Positions 26,400 through 38,300 of a stretch of 64,000 bases of DNA are shown here, piece by piece. The stretch comes from Watersipora subatra (taxonomy: Eukaryota > Bryozoa > Gymnolaemata > Cheilostomatida > Watersiporidae). The stretch spans positions 57,677,010 to 57,741,009 of the forward strand of contig NC_088712.1 in the NCBI RefSeq assembly GCF_963576615.1, written 5' to 3'. Numbering within the stretch: position 1 is the first letter of the stretch; every line of letters begins with the position of its first letter. The notes below the pieces were generated by a model, which saw only the letters and a list, made by a program, of their open reading frames with translations, did not search any database and was not told the DNA's origin. The translations under genes were made by a program, and so were the position numbers.

Positions 26400-26505
26400 G
26401 AGCCATAGTTGCAACACCCGCTACCACTTGTCACTATAGTTGCTAAACCTGCTACCACTTGTCATTATTGTTGCTACACCTGCTACCACTTGTCACTTTT
26501 CTTTA
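26400..26505. repeat. ~31-bp tandem repeat, 3 units
   Basis: Units of GCTACACCTGCTACCACTTG then TCACTATAGTT in an intron of cyclase copy B. Two to three related units are at 38440-38515 in copy C. Confidence 0.6.
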
Positions 26506-27719
26506 CCGTGTCAAGCTACAGCGATGGCGGTGATAAAAATTAACCCAGTTTGCCGTCACTCCCATAATCCTCCCTCGGTACTGGATAAATACTAAGCTCA
26601 AGCCACTGTTTGTGTGAGGCAGCCACAAAAAAGAGAGCAACTTTAGATTGTTTTTTGAATGAGTGTCAAAAGGTAAAGTGTGTCAGACCAAGAGAAGTTG
26701 GACAGCAAATCATCTACTGGTTACTTTTAGAAATGAATTCCTGATGTTCTGCTCGTCCCTCTTATACAATACACACACTTGAAAATATTTATTCTAAAAA
26801 ATACTATACATCAGTTACGTGGTCGCCCTGTAAGCTAGTAACTTTATGTAAGCAGTAACTTTAGTAAGCAGTAACTTTATGTAAGCCGGTCAATGAAGGA
26901 AGGCAACAGCCAAAGCAAAGTACTCACCGCTCAACAGGTATAGTTGAAGCGTAATAGATTCCATCCCGCATAGCAAAGTGTACAGGGGCATGCAGATGTG
27001 TACTTGTGTGTTCACTCAAAGATATATCATTGCTTGCATACCAGCCTCCACCAGGCAGGCTTTCATTGGCCACGACTTTCAGCTCAAACGCTTTGTCTGC
27101 GCAGGAAACGAAATAATGAAGAGAGAACAACTCCTTATACGAACTAATCAATTCGCTTAGACTCTTCTCTACATAAACAATTGTGATTTTACCACCTTTT
27201 TTGGATTTACAACAAACCTCTTACCTTTAAAAATGAGACAGGCTAGTATGCACCTTAATCTTTCCAAATCGCATCCTATGCAAAACCACAGACAAGAATT
27301 AGTGACGAACCAGATTGTAAACAGTTACCCTCCAGCATGCACTGCTCTCCCCTGCCCACACTGCCTCTTCACTCTTTACTTATATTTTACTCTTCACGCC
27401 TTTCTGTCTACTCTCCTTTAGAATTTATTAATTTCCAGTCTAGCGTTTTCTCCTTCACTCCTTTGGCCCTCCTCACGATCACTCACTCTCGATTAGTTAT
27501 TTACTCCTCAAACCTACCTCATAAGTAGGTTATCATAAAATTCTAACCAGTTTACGTGGTCAAGGCTCTAAACGCATTTCAGATGTGGGTGGGTGTTTGA
27601 CCTATTTACATACTACTACAAAAAAAGAACACTTACTCGTTGGCCAGCGGTGAGACTGTGAGTTGAGAGAATGGGACAAATCAACATATTTCATTTCTCC
27701 TCTGACATTGATAACTTCG

Positions 27720-27950
27720 ATGCCACATAGAGCTATTTGTAAATGTTACATAGAACAATATGTAAGTTCTAGATGAAGCCATTTGTAAATGTTATATAAA
27801 GCCATCTGTAAATGCCACATAGAACTATCTGTAAATGTTACCTAGAGCAATCTGTAAATGTTACATAGAGTTATCTGAAATTGTCAAATTTAGCTATTTG
27901 CAAATGTTATATAGAGCTATCTGTAAATATTATATGTAAAGCAATACACA
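27720..27950. repeat. ~28-bp tandem repeat in cyclase copy B intron
   Basis: About eight degenerate units of GAGCTATCTGTAAATGTTAC then ATA. The unit C counterpart at 40600-40790 has about seven. The first unit overlaps the 5' end of exon 3. Confidence 0.6.
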
Positions 27951-28472
27951 GGGTTGCTTTGCATATTTGCTAATATTTTTGTAAGCTATTAACTAATAAA
28001 ACTAAATAAATATATATTATAACAAGTAAACAATGCATCAAAGAGCCTACCTGCGGCAGCATTAGTCATATCAACAATAACAGCAATGCATTGTATACAA
28101 GTTGATAACTACCAGTTTACAGATATTTACTACTTGTCTGTTTACAAGAATAAGAACTTGGAAGATATATCTATACTTACCAATATCCAACAGGCAGCCA
28201 TGTCAGTTGACAAACTTTACAAAGGCCTCTTGATTTGGGGAGTGTAAAGCTACTTTTAAATGTCACTGTGCGGTCAATGTTTGTTCCGCTAGTGAGTAGA
28301 TGAATAGATTCACATGCCAGACATACTCGTATGAGTGAAATTATAGGCCAGCTTCAAGACACATCATTGACATACCTCCTTTCATGCGTGTCATTGAAAT
28401 TTCTGTCATTAGAAAACTTGTTTTTGTCTAATCGTTCAGCTTGATCGATTTTTAGTTTTGTTAAGCTAATAA

Positions 28473-28924
28473 TCTATATATATATTTTTGAAAGTATATT
28501 TTATGTCTGTATGTCGTATGTCTGTCTGCATTCCAGCTATAGCTATTAAATTTTTGGAATAAATCTATGCATTTTTTACGTATGTTATATGTCTGGCTGC
28601 ATTCTGGCTATAGCTTTTAAATTTTTGGAATAAAGAACCCGTACCAAAGAAGATTTAATCTCAGACCCTACCAATGGTTAGTACGACGCCCTACCCATTA
28701 GGCCACAGAAATTGAGTTGTTAGCTTGGCAATATAAGTCCCTATATGGGAGCACATACACCACGCAGGGTGATTGCGTAAGTAAGTGATTTTTATTAGTT
28801 AGCATACTAAAATTTTCCATTGTCATTCTGCCAAGCTAATAACAAGTGGCAGGCAACTCTCATTACTTCTCATTATTTATAAGCCAATTTTTAATAATCG
28901 GGCAATGCCGGGTAGCACAGCTAG
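28473..28924 (+). mobile_element. Helitron-like non-autonomous element, empty site in unit C
   Basis: It begins TCTATATATATATTTTTG after A and ends GGGCAATGCCGGGTAGCACA then GCTAG before T. The paralogous position in unit C (about 41330) reads straight through from GTTAACAA to CGATGAATAAAC, without the 452 bp. The interior includes a tRNA-like A-box/B-box segment on the minus strand at about 28640-28735. Confidence 0.7.
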
Positions 28925-29237
28925 TGATGAATAAATTCCACTTGAGCTATGACCAATCATAGCTGATAAAATATAAATCGAGACTTGATATCTTTTGGAA
29001 ACAAGATAAATTAACAAGAGATTAGCTTTAGTGTGCATTTCTCTATGCTCCATGGCATGTTTGTCATGATTTACCAGGCTCGGAGCCAATGGTCAAAAAA
29101 CCATTCTAATATCAAGCCTTCCACTACGTTCAGACTAGAAATGACTTTCTTTAGACATACTTTCTAAAGTGTGCATAGGCTATGCAACAAGAATTGGAAA
29201 GCTTCATGTGTACCCAATCCAAAACCACCAATTGTGT

Positions 29238-29542
29238 GCGCGGTGTGTGTGCGTGTGTGCGGTGTGTGTGTGTGTGTGTGCGGTGTGTGTGCAGTGTGTG
29301 TGCAATGTAAGTGCGGTGTAAGTGCTGTATGCGTGTGGTGTGCGTGTGGTGTGTGCGGTGTGGTGTGTGTAGTGGTGTGTGTGCGTGCATGTGTGTGCGT
29401 GTGTTCGTGTGCGCGTGTGCATCTGTGTGTGCGTGTGTGCGCGTGTGCATGTGTGTGCGTGTGTGCGTTTTTGTGGGTGTGTGCGTGTGTGCAGGTGTAC
29501 GTGTGTGTGCATGCATGTGTGTGTGTGTGTGTGCGTGTGTAA
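29238..29542. repeat. (GTGTGC)n microsatellite
   Basis: A long GT/GTGTGC run at the right edge of unit B. Six overlapping frames (Val/Cys or His/Thr repeats) across it are artefacts. A paralogous GTGTGTG array lies at 41683-41880. Confidence 0.9.
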
Positions 29543-30336
29543 CACCCAACTACGGGACTATCTGATTGAAAATGATAGATATTTACTGCCATACTGCTAG
29601 CATTTACTTGGATTTTAGACTGCAGGCATTGTTGATGCAATTAATAATCGCCTGCATTGCCATGCATGCATGCAAATATTCACTGCTAATTGGTCAGATC
29701 TCTGACTCATTAATCTTCTGCCACAACCATAACCACAGCCAAGGCAAAATATGAACCAGTTTTCTTATTTATAATTAGTAAAACAATTCTTTCAGTGCCA
29801 CTTTCTAGATGCAAAAGCTTGTAAAACTGGCCTTCTAAAAGTCATTTAATTACAGTAATCGCAAGTTTGGCGAACATCAATATTGGTCATAGCATCTGAA
29901 TTTAAATGCATTTTCAGGGAACCAATTGAATGATCATAAATCATTATAATTTTAAAGTTGATTATTATTAAAGGCAAAAAATCCTTTTTTGAACAGCGAA
30001 ACAAGAGATCTTTTTGATTTTTGCAAAACCCCCGAGATCTTTAGAAAATTGCTAATGTTTTTAGGTTGCGTTAATCAAACGCTTGCTTTAAGGTAAAAGC
30101 ATTAAGAGATTGCTAAAATGTTTGTGTGAGATCTATTTTCAGGTCATTTTTCCTTCAATAAAGCAATAAAGGTCCCGATTGCTGACCTTGAAATGATCAT
30201 GTAGAAGACAACTCCAATTTTATATATATGGATAGGCTTCACCGACTGTTTATCGCATACCCCCTATGTAGTGACAGCTATTCTTTCAGTATAATTGCAG
30301 ATATTCTGTACTCCTTAATGGCCGATAAAGCTAAAT

Positions 30337-30537
30337 ATGACTCAAAAGCTGCACCTGAACGTAGCAGACTTGAGACATAGCCGTCTTCCAGCGTGTTCTG
30401 AATTGCAAGAAGCTTCTGAAACTGGCACAAACCCATCTTCTAAAACTGTTTGCATGACTATTTGCTTTACCGTGCCTCTCATAAATGGAAATACTGGTTC
30501 AAGTCACTTGAGTCAAAGCTGCTGCTATAGCTCATGA
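30337..30537 (+). pseudogene. Unit C copy of the unrecognised ORF, shortened
   Basis: Homologous to 9167-9796 over the first 58 or so codons (shared LRHSRLPACSE-type start and ASETG, CMTI-FTVPLINGNTGSSH). The central block present in unit A is then missing, and the remaining homology (about 30540-30660) is out of frame. The function is unknown. Confidence 0.35.
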
Positions 30538-32394
30538 TATCTGTAGATGATTTAACTGAAGACTCAAAATAATTAGAAGAAGCTATTGCCAAAAGGCCAA
30601 CCACAAGAGAGATTGCAATGAAGGTTTTTACTTGTCTGCAGATGATCAGCAATTATTCTTTTCTCTTTAAAACTAAAACTCGATGATTCAAAAGGTAACA
30701 AAGTTAGCGAAGCGAGTCGATAGACTTGAGGGCTTACTGAACCAGGCATCTCAAAATAAAGGACCATGCAAAGGAACCCTTTTGGTTGCAATAGCAAAAT
30801 GACGGTCAAAGTGAAACTCTCTAATGCCAACTTGCAGCACGGAGTTGCAGTTTTTTAACCGTCATCAGAGGAACTGGCAAAAAATTATTTTTAGTTTGTA
30901 ATTTGTTTCCTTGCTACTGTACTTGTAATATGTCATTTGGCTGTATCGGTACTCAACAAATTCCATCATGATAGTCAAGACATTGCCGGTCTTTACCATC
31001 TATTATTTGTATCATTCCAGATTTTGTTTGTAGAAGTCATTTTGTTTATCATGGATGTGATTAATCAGCGTAACAATGTTTTTATTATGTTGCAGTATTT
31101 GGAGCTAAGTTGGTGGTTGACTCTTTGTTTTTTTTTCCAATATTTCACTTATTTATACAATCTTAAACCTGATTGCCAAGTACAAGGCGCTGAACGTTGA
31201 ATTGCCTTTTCAAACGTTCAGCACGAATTGCAGATCTTCAGTTTACTAAAAGATCTACACAAAATTATGCATGCTAGCATGTGCCTAACTACCCACAAAA
31301 TCCCTAATTAATCTTTTAATCTTGTACCACATGACTATAGGCTAAGTTCTATATACTAAAAAGAAATTTAGCAGATCTTACCCAACACAAGACACTAGCT
31401 GTCTCAGTCTAAGATCTGTTGATGATAATATAAACATGCAAATACCTAATAAAATAGCAAGCACTTGTTTAGAGTTTTCAAAGTATGTTTACTTTGAAGA
31501 CTCCCTGTTGTGGATGTTGCTAGCGGGCTTCATTAGATTTTTAGATAATTGTTAAAAGCATTAAAAAGATGAGGTACGCTTAATAAAAATAAAATAGAAG
31601 GTACATTCAGAGACCTCTGCAAAAGTACATTCATAACTCTATACTGTTTTGGATATTTTATTGGTTCGTTTTGCTTGTTTGCCAGAAATAATAACAGTAA
31701 AAACCATTAAAAACTGAAACTGCTAATCTCAGTTTTTAATAAAGTCATCCCTAAACAGAAAGTAAAATTTTTTTATTGCAATGACGACGGAGTTATCCCT
31801 TCATGACAGCAGTTAAAACTTTTCTATTGCAATAGTTGCTGTATTCTATTAATTTTTATTGCAATAAAATATTCAGCTGCAGAAAATACAAGGTTTTAGA
31901 CAGTTTGTGTTTTCATTGAGAACAATCTCCTAAATTTTTTTCTAGATCATAGAACTTACTTGTAGCTTAAAGGTAATGATCTAAATCTATAAATAGTTTA
32001 AAGAATAGTTCGTACTCAGCTTTCAGCTACTGTCAGTTTCAAGGATACAGTCTTTTATCCTGTCAGGCTGTACTCCAACAAGCCTGATGAGATGAAAGAC
32101 TGTATCATTGAAACTGACAGTAACTGTTAGTAAAACAAGTTTAATAGCAAACAGATGGACAGGTCAATCACTAACTCTATTATGCATAGTTTATCAAAAC
32201 TTCAATTATGTACAAAAGTAAAAAATAAAATAAAAAGTTGAAATGTTACAAGATCTTGAGTAAGTAAACTGAGGAGTTTATCAAAAACAATTGATTTCCA
32301 TAATTCGGTTTCTATCATAAGATTAGTTAGGGTAAGTAACTACTTACCGTAAATAGAAAAATCAACTGTTGGTCTGTTTTATACACCTAAGTTA

Positions 32395-35300
32395 CTAAGC
32401 GAAACTTAGAGAGAACAAACAAGCAAGAATTATCAACAGGTTGACAGAAAGGATGTTGGCTGAAGACGCGGCATCATCAAACATAGCGATGAGACGAGCG
32501 GGTCCACCAGTGCCACTATCTATCTTCATTGCACCAACTACCAGAGTCACCCCTATAACACGGAAAATGTAAAGAAAAAACTTTCAAAATGACAAATTTT
32601 AGTTGACTTTGTTTGGTTAAGCAACTCAACTTTTCAGCTATGATATTTTGATATAGTAGTTTTTCAAAAACTGAGCTACATAAGAGGAGATAACTTCTTT
32701 TTAAATTAGGAAGTAGTCAGCCGATAATAAGTCTTTGGTGGTCAGCGCTGCTATAAACGACTAGCTTATAAATAATTAATATACTACAACGTAGCAAAGC
32801 GAAACAATCACCAGATTTTTTTCAAACCGAAATTAAGCAAAGGTTTGAAAAAATGCTGCCCAAACTTTTAACATTTAATTTGAAAAACTCCAAGTGATAT
32901 GAATGTCATAAAGGAATATGAAGGTTGCTGAGCCCTTCAGCTTTAAACAGCCTGACACAATGAGTGTACGTTACATGTAACAAGAAACAAAGAAAACAGT
33001 CACATCGAAGGGATAATAATATTTATCTATAATAGGTTTTGGACAGTAACTTTATTCTTCTTGTATAAATACATTTTTTGTTCAGATTATTTGTCACAAG
33101 GCACGTGAAGAAACTTACACTTCAGAAGCAAATGTTTGAACACGTATCGATAGGCATTGCCGTTCCATAGATATTACTGATTTTAACATTAGCACGCATT
33201 ACAAGAAGTCATAGAAATATTGAACACGTACCAAACTTGGTGAATAAAAAAAATACCTACCTTTACCGCCAGCTGGAAGAGAAGACATGTCTGCAACGTT
33301 CTCCAGAATGTAAATATTCTTATCCAACAAAAATGAATGAACAGGATGGTCTAGCACAGGACCAGAATCTGGAGAGGGCGTGTCTATTCCCACCCCTAAA
33401 CAGAGCAAGTACAACTGACTTACTAATCAAGAAAATTGTGGAATTCTTTCCATTTACATGTATGTCTATGCAAACAAGTTTTTATCGAGTGTATATTGTA
33501 TGTATTTCTACGGCAAAGGGAAGCTTCAAAAAACTCTCATGAAAAACCTGAGTAGCAGGATTATGGGTAGGCATGACTAGTGGATCTTGCGGCACAGCAG
33601 TAATGTGAGACTGGGTGCCTGTCTAGACGTCCCATATCGAAGATCGAACTACTAATCTGCTGTTTAACATTCCAGAGGACTAACCGCTACAGAATCAATT
33701 TTAAACTTATCACTACTTTGTTGTAAAAATTTGAGTCATCTCTGAGACCCCTTATATGTTTACATTTTTACACAACTGTTTTAGCAACAGCAGCTGGCCG
33801 AGGCTTACGACAGCAGCCAGAAAAAAGTCCAAGTTCCACATTACACAAAAGTGTGGCAGAGCTTTTTTAGCTTTTATTGGAAAACTGGAAGGGATGCTCC
33901 ATTTTGACAAAAAGAGTATTTGATATGTTATGCTCTACTTCAATAAATGTCTACAGATACTTTAAGACAGATAACTTCGTTACGGTTCTTACAAGCTAAT
34001 CTAGCGGAGATTAACGTTAAGTATTAATTTGTGACCAACTGAATTGCTCTTGGGAAGAAATAGCGAGCCCAGCTTATTATTATTATTATTATTACTATCT
34101 TTACTAGTATCCTGACAGTCTAGTGCATGGTGACAGATTATTAGATGTGATAACTATGCATATCATTATTTCAGAAATGCAATGGCTGATCAATTGATGT
34201 TGTTGCTAGACTTTTAGCCAACCAAGACGATAGTTGTGAGTTTGAATACTACTGAATGCAATCTTTTTTCATAACTTGTGTGCATGACTTTGGACAGACA
34301 GACTGACATTTTTGGTTCTTATTATAGTAAAGACTCGTACCCTGGCAGTACCGCGTCTTACGACAGATCATCAGAAGTGCTGATAAAACACGGAGAATAG
34401 CTACGTAGACGATTATTCAAAAATCCTCATGGCAATCGATTGGCGCGGGTGTTCATCATTCGCTGAAGCATACGTTTTATTTCAATGTTTAGCCATGGTT
34501 TCTGACAGATGGGCACTGCTCTTATTATTGTTAAGACTAGCATGCCATGAGATATCATCGGGTGTAATAAGTAACTGCACAACTATTCCTACATGCAGCA
34601 AAGTGATAGAGAGGCATAAATGGTAGCGTACCTGGTCGCTAATCCAAGGTCTGAGTTTGACTCTCGTGTGATACAATTTTTTTCCAACATCCCACTGCAG
34701 CTTTGGACAGACGGACAGAATATAGTAAAGGTTACAACTGCTTCCTTGCGATCTAAGCTACCGGTAGTTGGTAGGTAGTTAAGCTAAGGTAGTAAGTTAG
34801 CTAGTAGGTAAGTTAGCTAAGGTAGTTAGTATGACTGAATAAACAGATACTGTAGCTGTACTGCTACTGTTAATGTGAAATTCAACTAAATTCTTGTTTA
34901 GTTAGATCAGAGCTACGGGGTTTAGAAAACTGCATTGACAGCGTTTGTAAGATAAAACAATGCTATATATGAATGCTATCAGTTGCGGCAGCTCTTTAAA
35001 TCACTACTATAATAAGAGTCGAGTTCACCTGTCTGTCTGCCGCGCTAAGAATATTAGGAAAAAAGATGCTGCTGTGCAGGAAACAAACTTACATTTTTGA
35101 ATTCTCAGCCAATTGTGCTACTATCTGAACTACTCGACCACTTTTTCATATTCTAGAATAATTGTGCACATAGTTATTACACATGGCAATCTCTCATGGC
35201 ACACACGACTTCCATCCTGCTAGGATGTTACAAACTTCGAGCTTGAATGTGCATGAAATAAGCTTCTGCAGGTAGAAAAGTAATTATAAACACTACAACG

Positions 35301-38300
35301 AAACTCAAACTAGAAACACAAAGGCAGAGAGCTGTGAAAAGTTCTTAATTTAGCTGATTGGTGTTCTACTAATTTAGTAACCAATAGCTTCGCTGTTGTC
35401 TTAGAATTTCTCAAGAAAGTTAGCAAGCATATACAGCCCAAATTTTACTAGAAATCCAGCATATTTATGTTTGCCTAGCTTTTCTACTGTTATTGGATAA
35501 TGGGAACGTACCATACACGCCCCTCTGAGCTAATATCTTTGCAGCATCTATGCCTACACCAGGGAAATGAAATGTGGAAGTATTGGTACTGTCTGATCCA
35601 AACACATCTTCAAAACTGTCCCAGTATTGTGCCCAGTTGAAGTCAAATAAGACCTGCAAATCATTAAGCAAATTATAAATAGCCTAACACAAGGAATGTA
35701 CATGTATATGCAAGATTCTTAGGAAGTTGTCTAATTGCACAAAAAAGAGGCGACAACTCTTTTACTATTGCTATTCCTTAACAAACTTACTATGGCTCCT
35801 TTAGGTATTTGTCCATATGTTTCCTCCCATTCAAGGATGTCACTACTCGTCACCAAATAGTCTCTATTTACTGCTGCCTTTTTTGCTAGGTTGATAAGGC
35901 TGACTGGTCCAACAAGCCTGAACAGCACACATTCAATTATAGCAGTTAAACATACTGACAATATATAATACCACAATGATACAATGCATTGGAAGCATGT
36001 GGCACCAAAAAAGATATAAATGAATTAGACATCGCGACAGCATACCCTAGTGATCTAGTTATCTAGTGATGGAAAATAGGATAAATAAATAATAACATGA
36101 ATAAAAATTGTACTGTTATTATAAATTTCTTTGAATTTCCACTTAACAATAACAAAGACACTGAGCTTGTTAATGTTACTATATTTGCTATTGTTAATAT
36201 TACTATATTTGCTATTGTTAATATTACTATATTTGCTATTGTTAATCTTACTATATTTGCTATTGTTAATATTACTATATTTGCATCCATTTTAACATTG
36301 AACAAAACTTTGTAACTGTTTATTTTATGAAGTAGTTGCATAATTCTTGTTATACAACTCATCTTTGGTCCTTGCTGTCATAGGCTTGCTTGCCTGACCA
36401 ATAGTAGTCCTGAATGGGCCTATTGCTTAGGACAATGATGACGTGACGCTAGTCTTTGAATTTCAAATTTCACAGCATAACCCAAGTCTGATATGAGTTT
36501 ACTTTGATGTACAGTACAGTACAGTACAGTACAGCTTGATGTACAGTACAGCTTGATGTACAGTACAGTTATTCCGATAGTTTAAAGGAATTGAATAGAG
36601 GCACAGATTTCACGGTGTATTAGAATCGATAAAGTATTATTAGGATATTCTAACTTCACCAGTTTGTAATTGTCTTCTCTCTAATATGTGAAAGAATTTT
36701 GTGGCTTGTTTAAAACTGTACAACTGTACAACCGTTATGGTGCATGGAGATCTTTAAGCAATATCTAAAAACGATCTGTATGGAAAATCCTGCAAATACA
36801 GTTGGCCAACTTATTTTACCATTTTTGGACTAATCGTCTTGATCGTTTTGGCTAATCAATTTAAAGGTAATTTGTACTCGATTATGTATTTTTAGTTACT
36901 ACGACCAAGAAATTCAATTAATGAACTCATTTAAAAGAGCAAACTTTGCAAACAATCTAGAGGTCATTATTGAGATGGATTTTCAGACCAACTATTGACA
37001 ATAAAAAATATGTTAATATCAAGTAAGAGGATTAAACCAAACATTTATGTGTATAAGTATATAAGTGTATATATGTATATATGTGTACATATGTTTAGAT
37101 ATGTGTATATGTGTAGATATGTGTATATATGTGTATACATGTGTAAATGTGTAGATATGTGTATACGTGTATATGTGTAGATATGTGTAGATATGTGTAG
37201 ATATGTGTAGATATGTGTATATGTGTATATGTGGATATGTGTATATATGTGTATATATGTGTATATGTGTATATATGTGCATATGTGTAAATATGTGTAT
37301 ATATGTGTAAATATGTGTATATATGTGCATATGTGTAGATATGTGTATATGTGTAGATATACTGTATGTATATGTGGATATGTGTATATATGTGTATATG
37401 TGTCGATATGTGTATATATGGATATGTGTATATATTTGTGTACATGTGTGTATGTGCATATTTTTTCAGTATTTGGAAATTAATACTTATGCCAAAAGAC
37501 AACAGACAACAAATGAGTGAAAAAAATAACCAGTATGCATATACATGTACGTAAGTAAGCCTGGTGCAAACATGCAAATACAAGTGATTCAAGCCTACAG
37601 TGCTTGTCACCTATTTCTCATTCCTCTAAATGCAATTTCATTTGTCAGCAACAGAGGAACTGTTAAACACCTGGCAATATTCACTTATCATCACAAATCT
37701 TCCAGTCATAGATGACAAGTGAGATGACTAATGAGGTAAAGTTAAGCCAGGGATAAACTTTGAACATTGGTTAAAACTTGGTTGCAGCGCCTCAGCAAAC
37801 AAAAGTCTAAATTGAGGATGAATTTGAAGTTCAAAGCTGACTAACCAATTGATAGATGCATTGCTCATTATTATGTAACTAGCACTAATCTTGGTTATGC
37901 CCAGGATTTATTTTATTTCGAATGAGACTGACCTCTTATCTCTTATTTTTTCTTATCTTCTTAGAGGGCTGTTTATCGTTACTTGTTGTTTAGACGTTTA
38001 AGAGGCTAGTTCTGGCAACCGGATGGAGTTTCAAAACCAAATTTTCAGCGACCTGGCGGAAGGCATGACGCATAATTATGTATGTGAAGCTTGGATGAAA
38101 TTGGCCAAAACATGTGGAAACGCATCGGATTCACACAGACACACAGACAGACACAATGACAAAATGAGACTTATTAATATAGAGTTTTGAAATTACTTAT
38201 TCCTGAGGGACTTCCTACCTCATGTAAGTCACTAGCCCTTTTGAACCTTGACCTTTCTCAGGGTAGTCTATTTTACATAAATTTGCTGTTTTGTTCTTAG

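Larger units (their letters stand above)
22344..28201 (-). pseudogene. Cyclase-family hydrolase, copy B (stop and metal-ligand change)
   Basis: A tandem paralogue of copy C with the same eight exons: 28181-28201, 28051-28108, 27637-27732, 26928-27096, 24552-24678, 24281-24422, 23269-23403 and 22344-22504. Exons 1-2 join in frame here and give a signal peptide beginning MAACWILLSTCIQCIAVIV. Exon 4 reads HTSTHLHAPVHF: the metal-binding Asp seen in copy C is His. Exon 6 has an in-frame TAA where copy C has a Lys codon (GCT GCC TAA against GCT GCA AAG), truncating the protein before the GVGIDTP and C-terminal segments. Exon 8 is otherwise open and ends in the GPI-like tail with TGG TAA. All splice sites look usable. 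I call it a young pseudogene; transcription or stop readthrough cannot be excluded. Confidence 0.78.
22045..29545. other. Segmental duplication unit B
   Basis: Begins at GATGAGATGAAAGACTGCAG, which matches 12770 in unit A and 32090 in unit C, and runs through all eight cyclase exons to the GT microsatellite. It lacks the ORF region found at the left of units A and C. Confidence 0.7.

Noticed and set aside
29151-29640. Cys/Val-rich and His/Thr-rich frames
   Set aside because: All are readings of a GTGTGC microsatellite.
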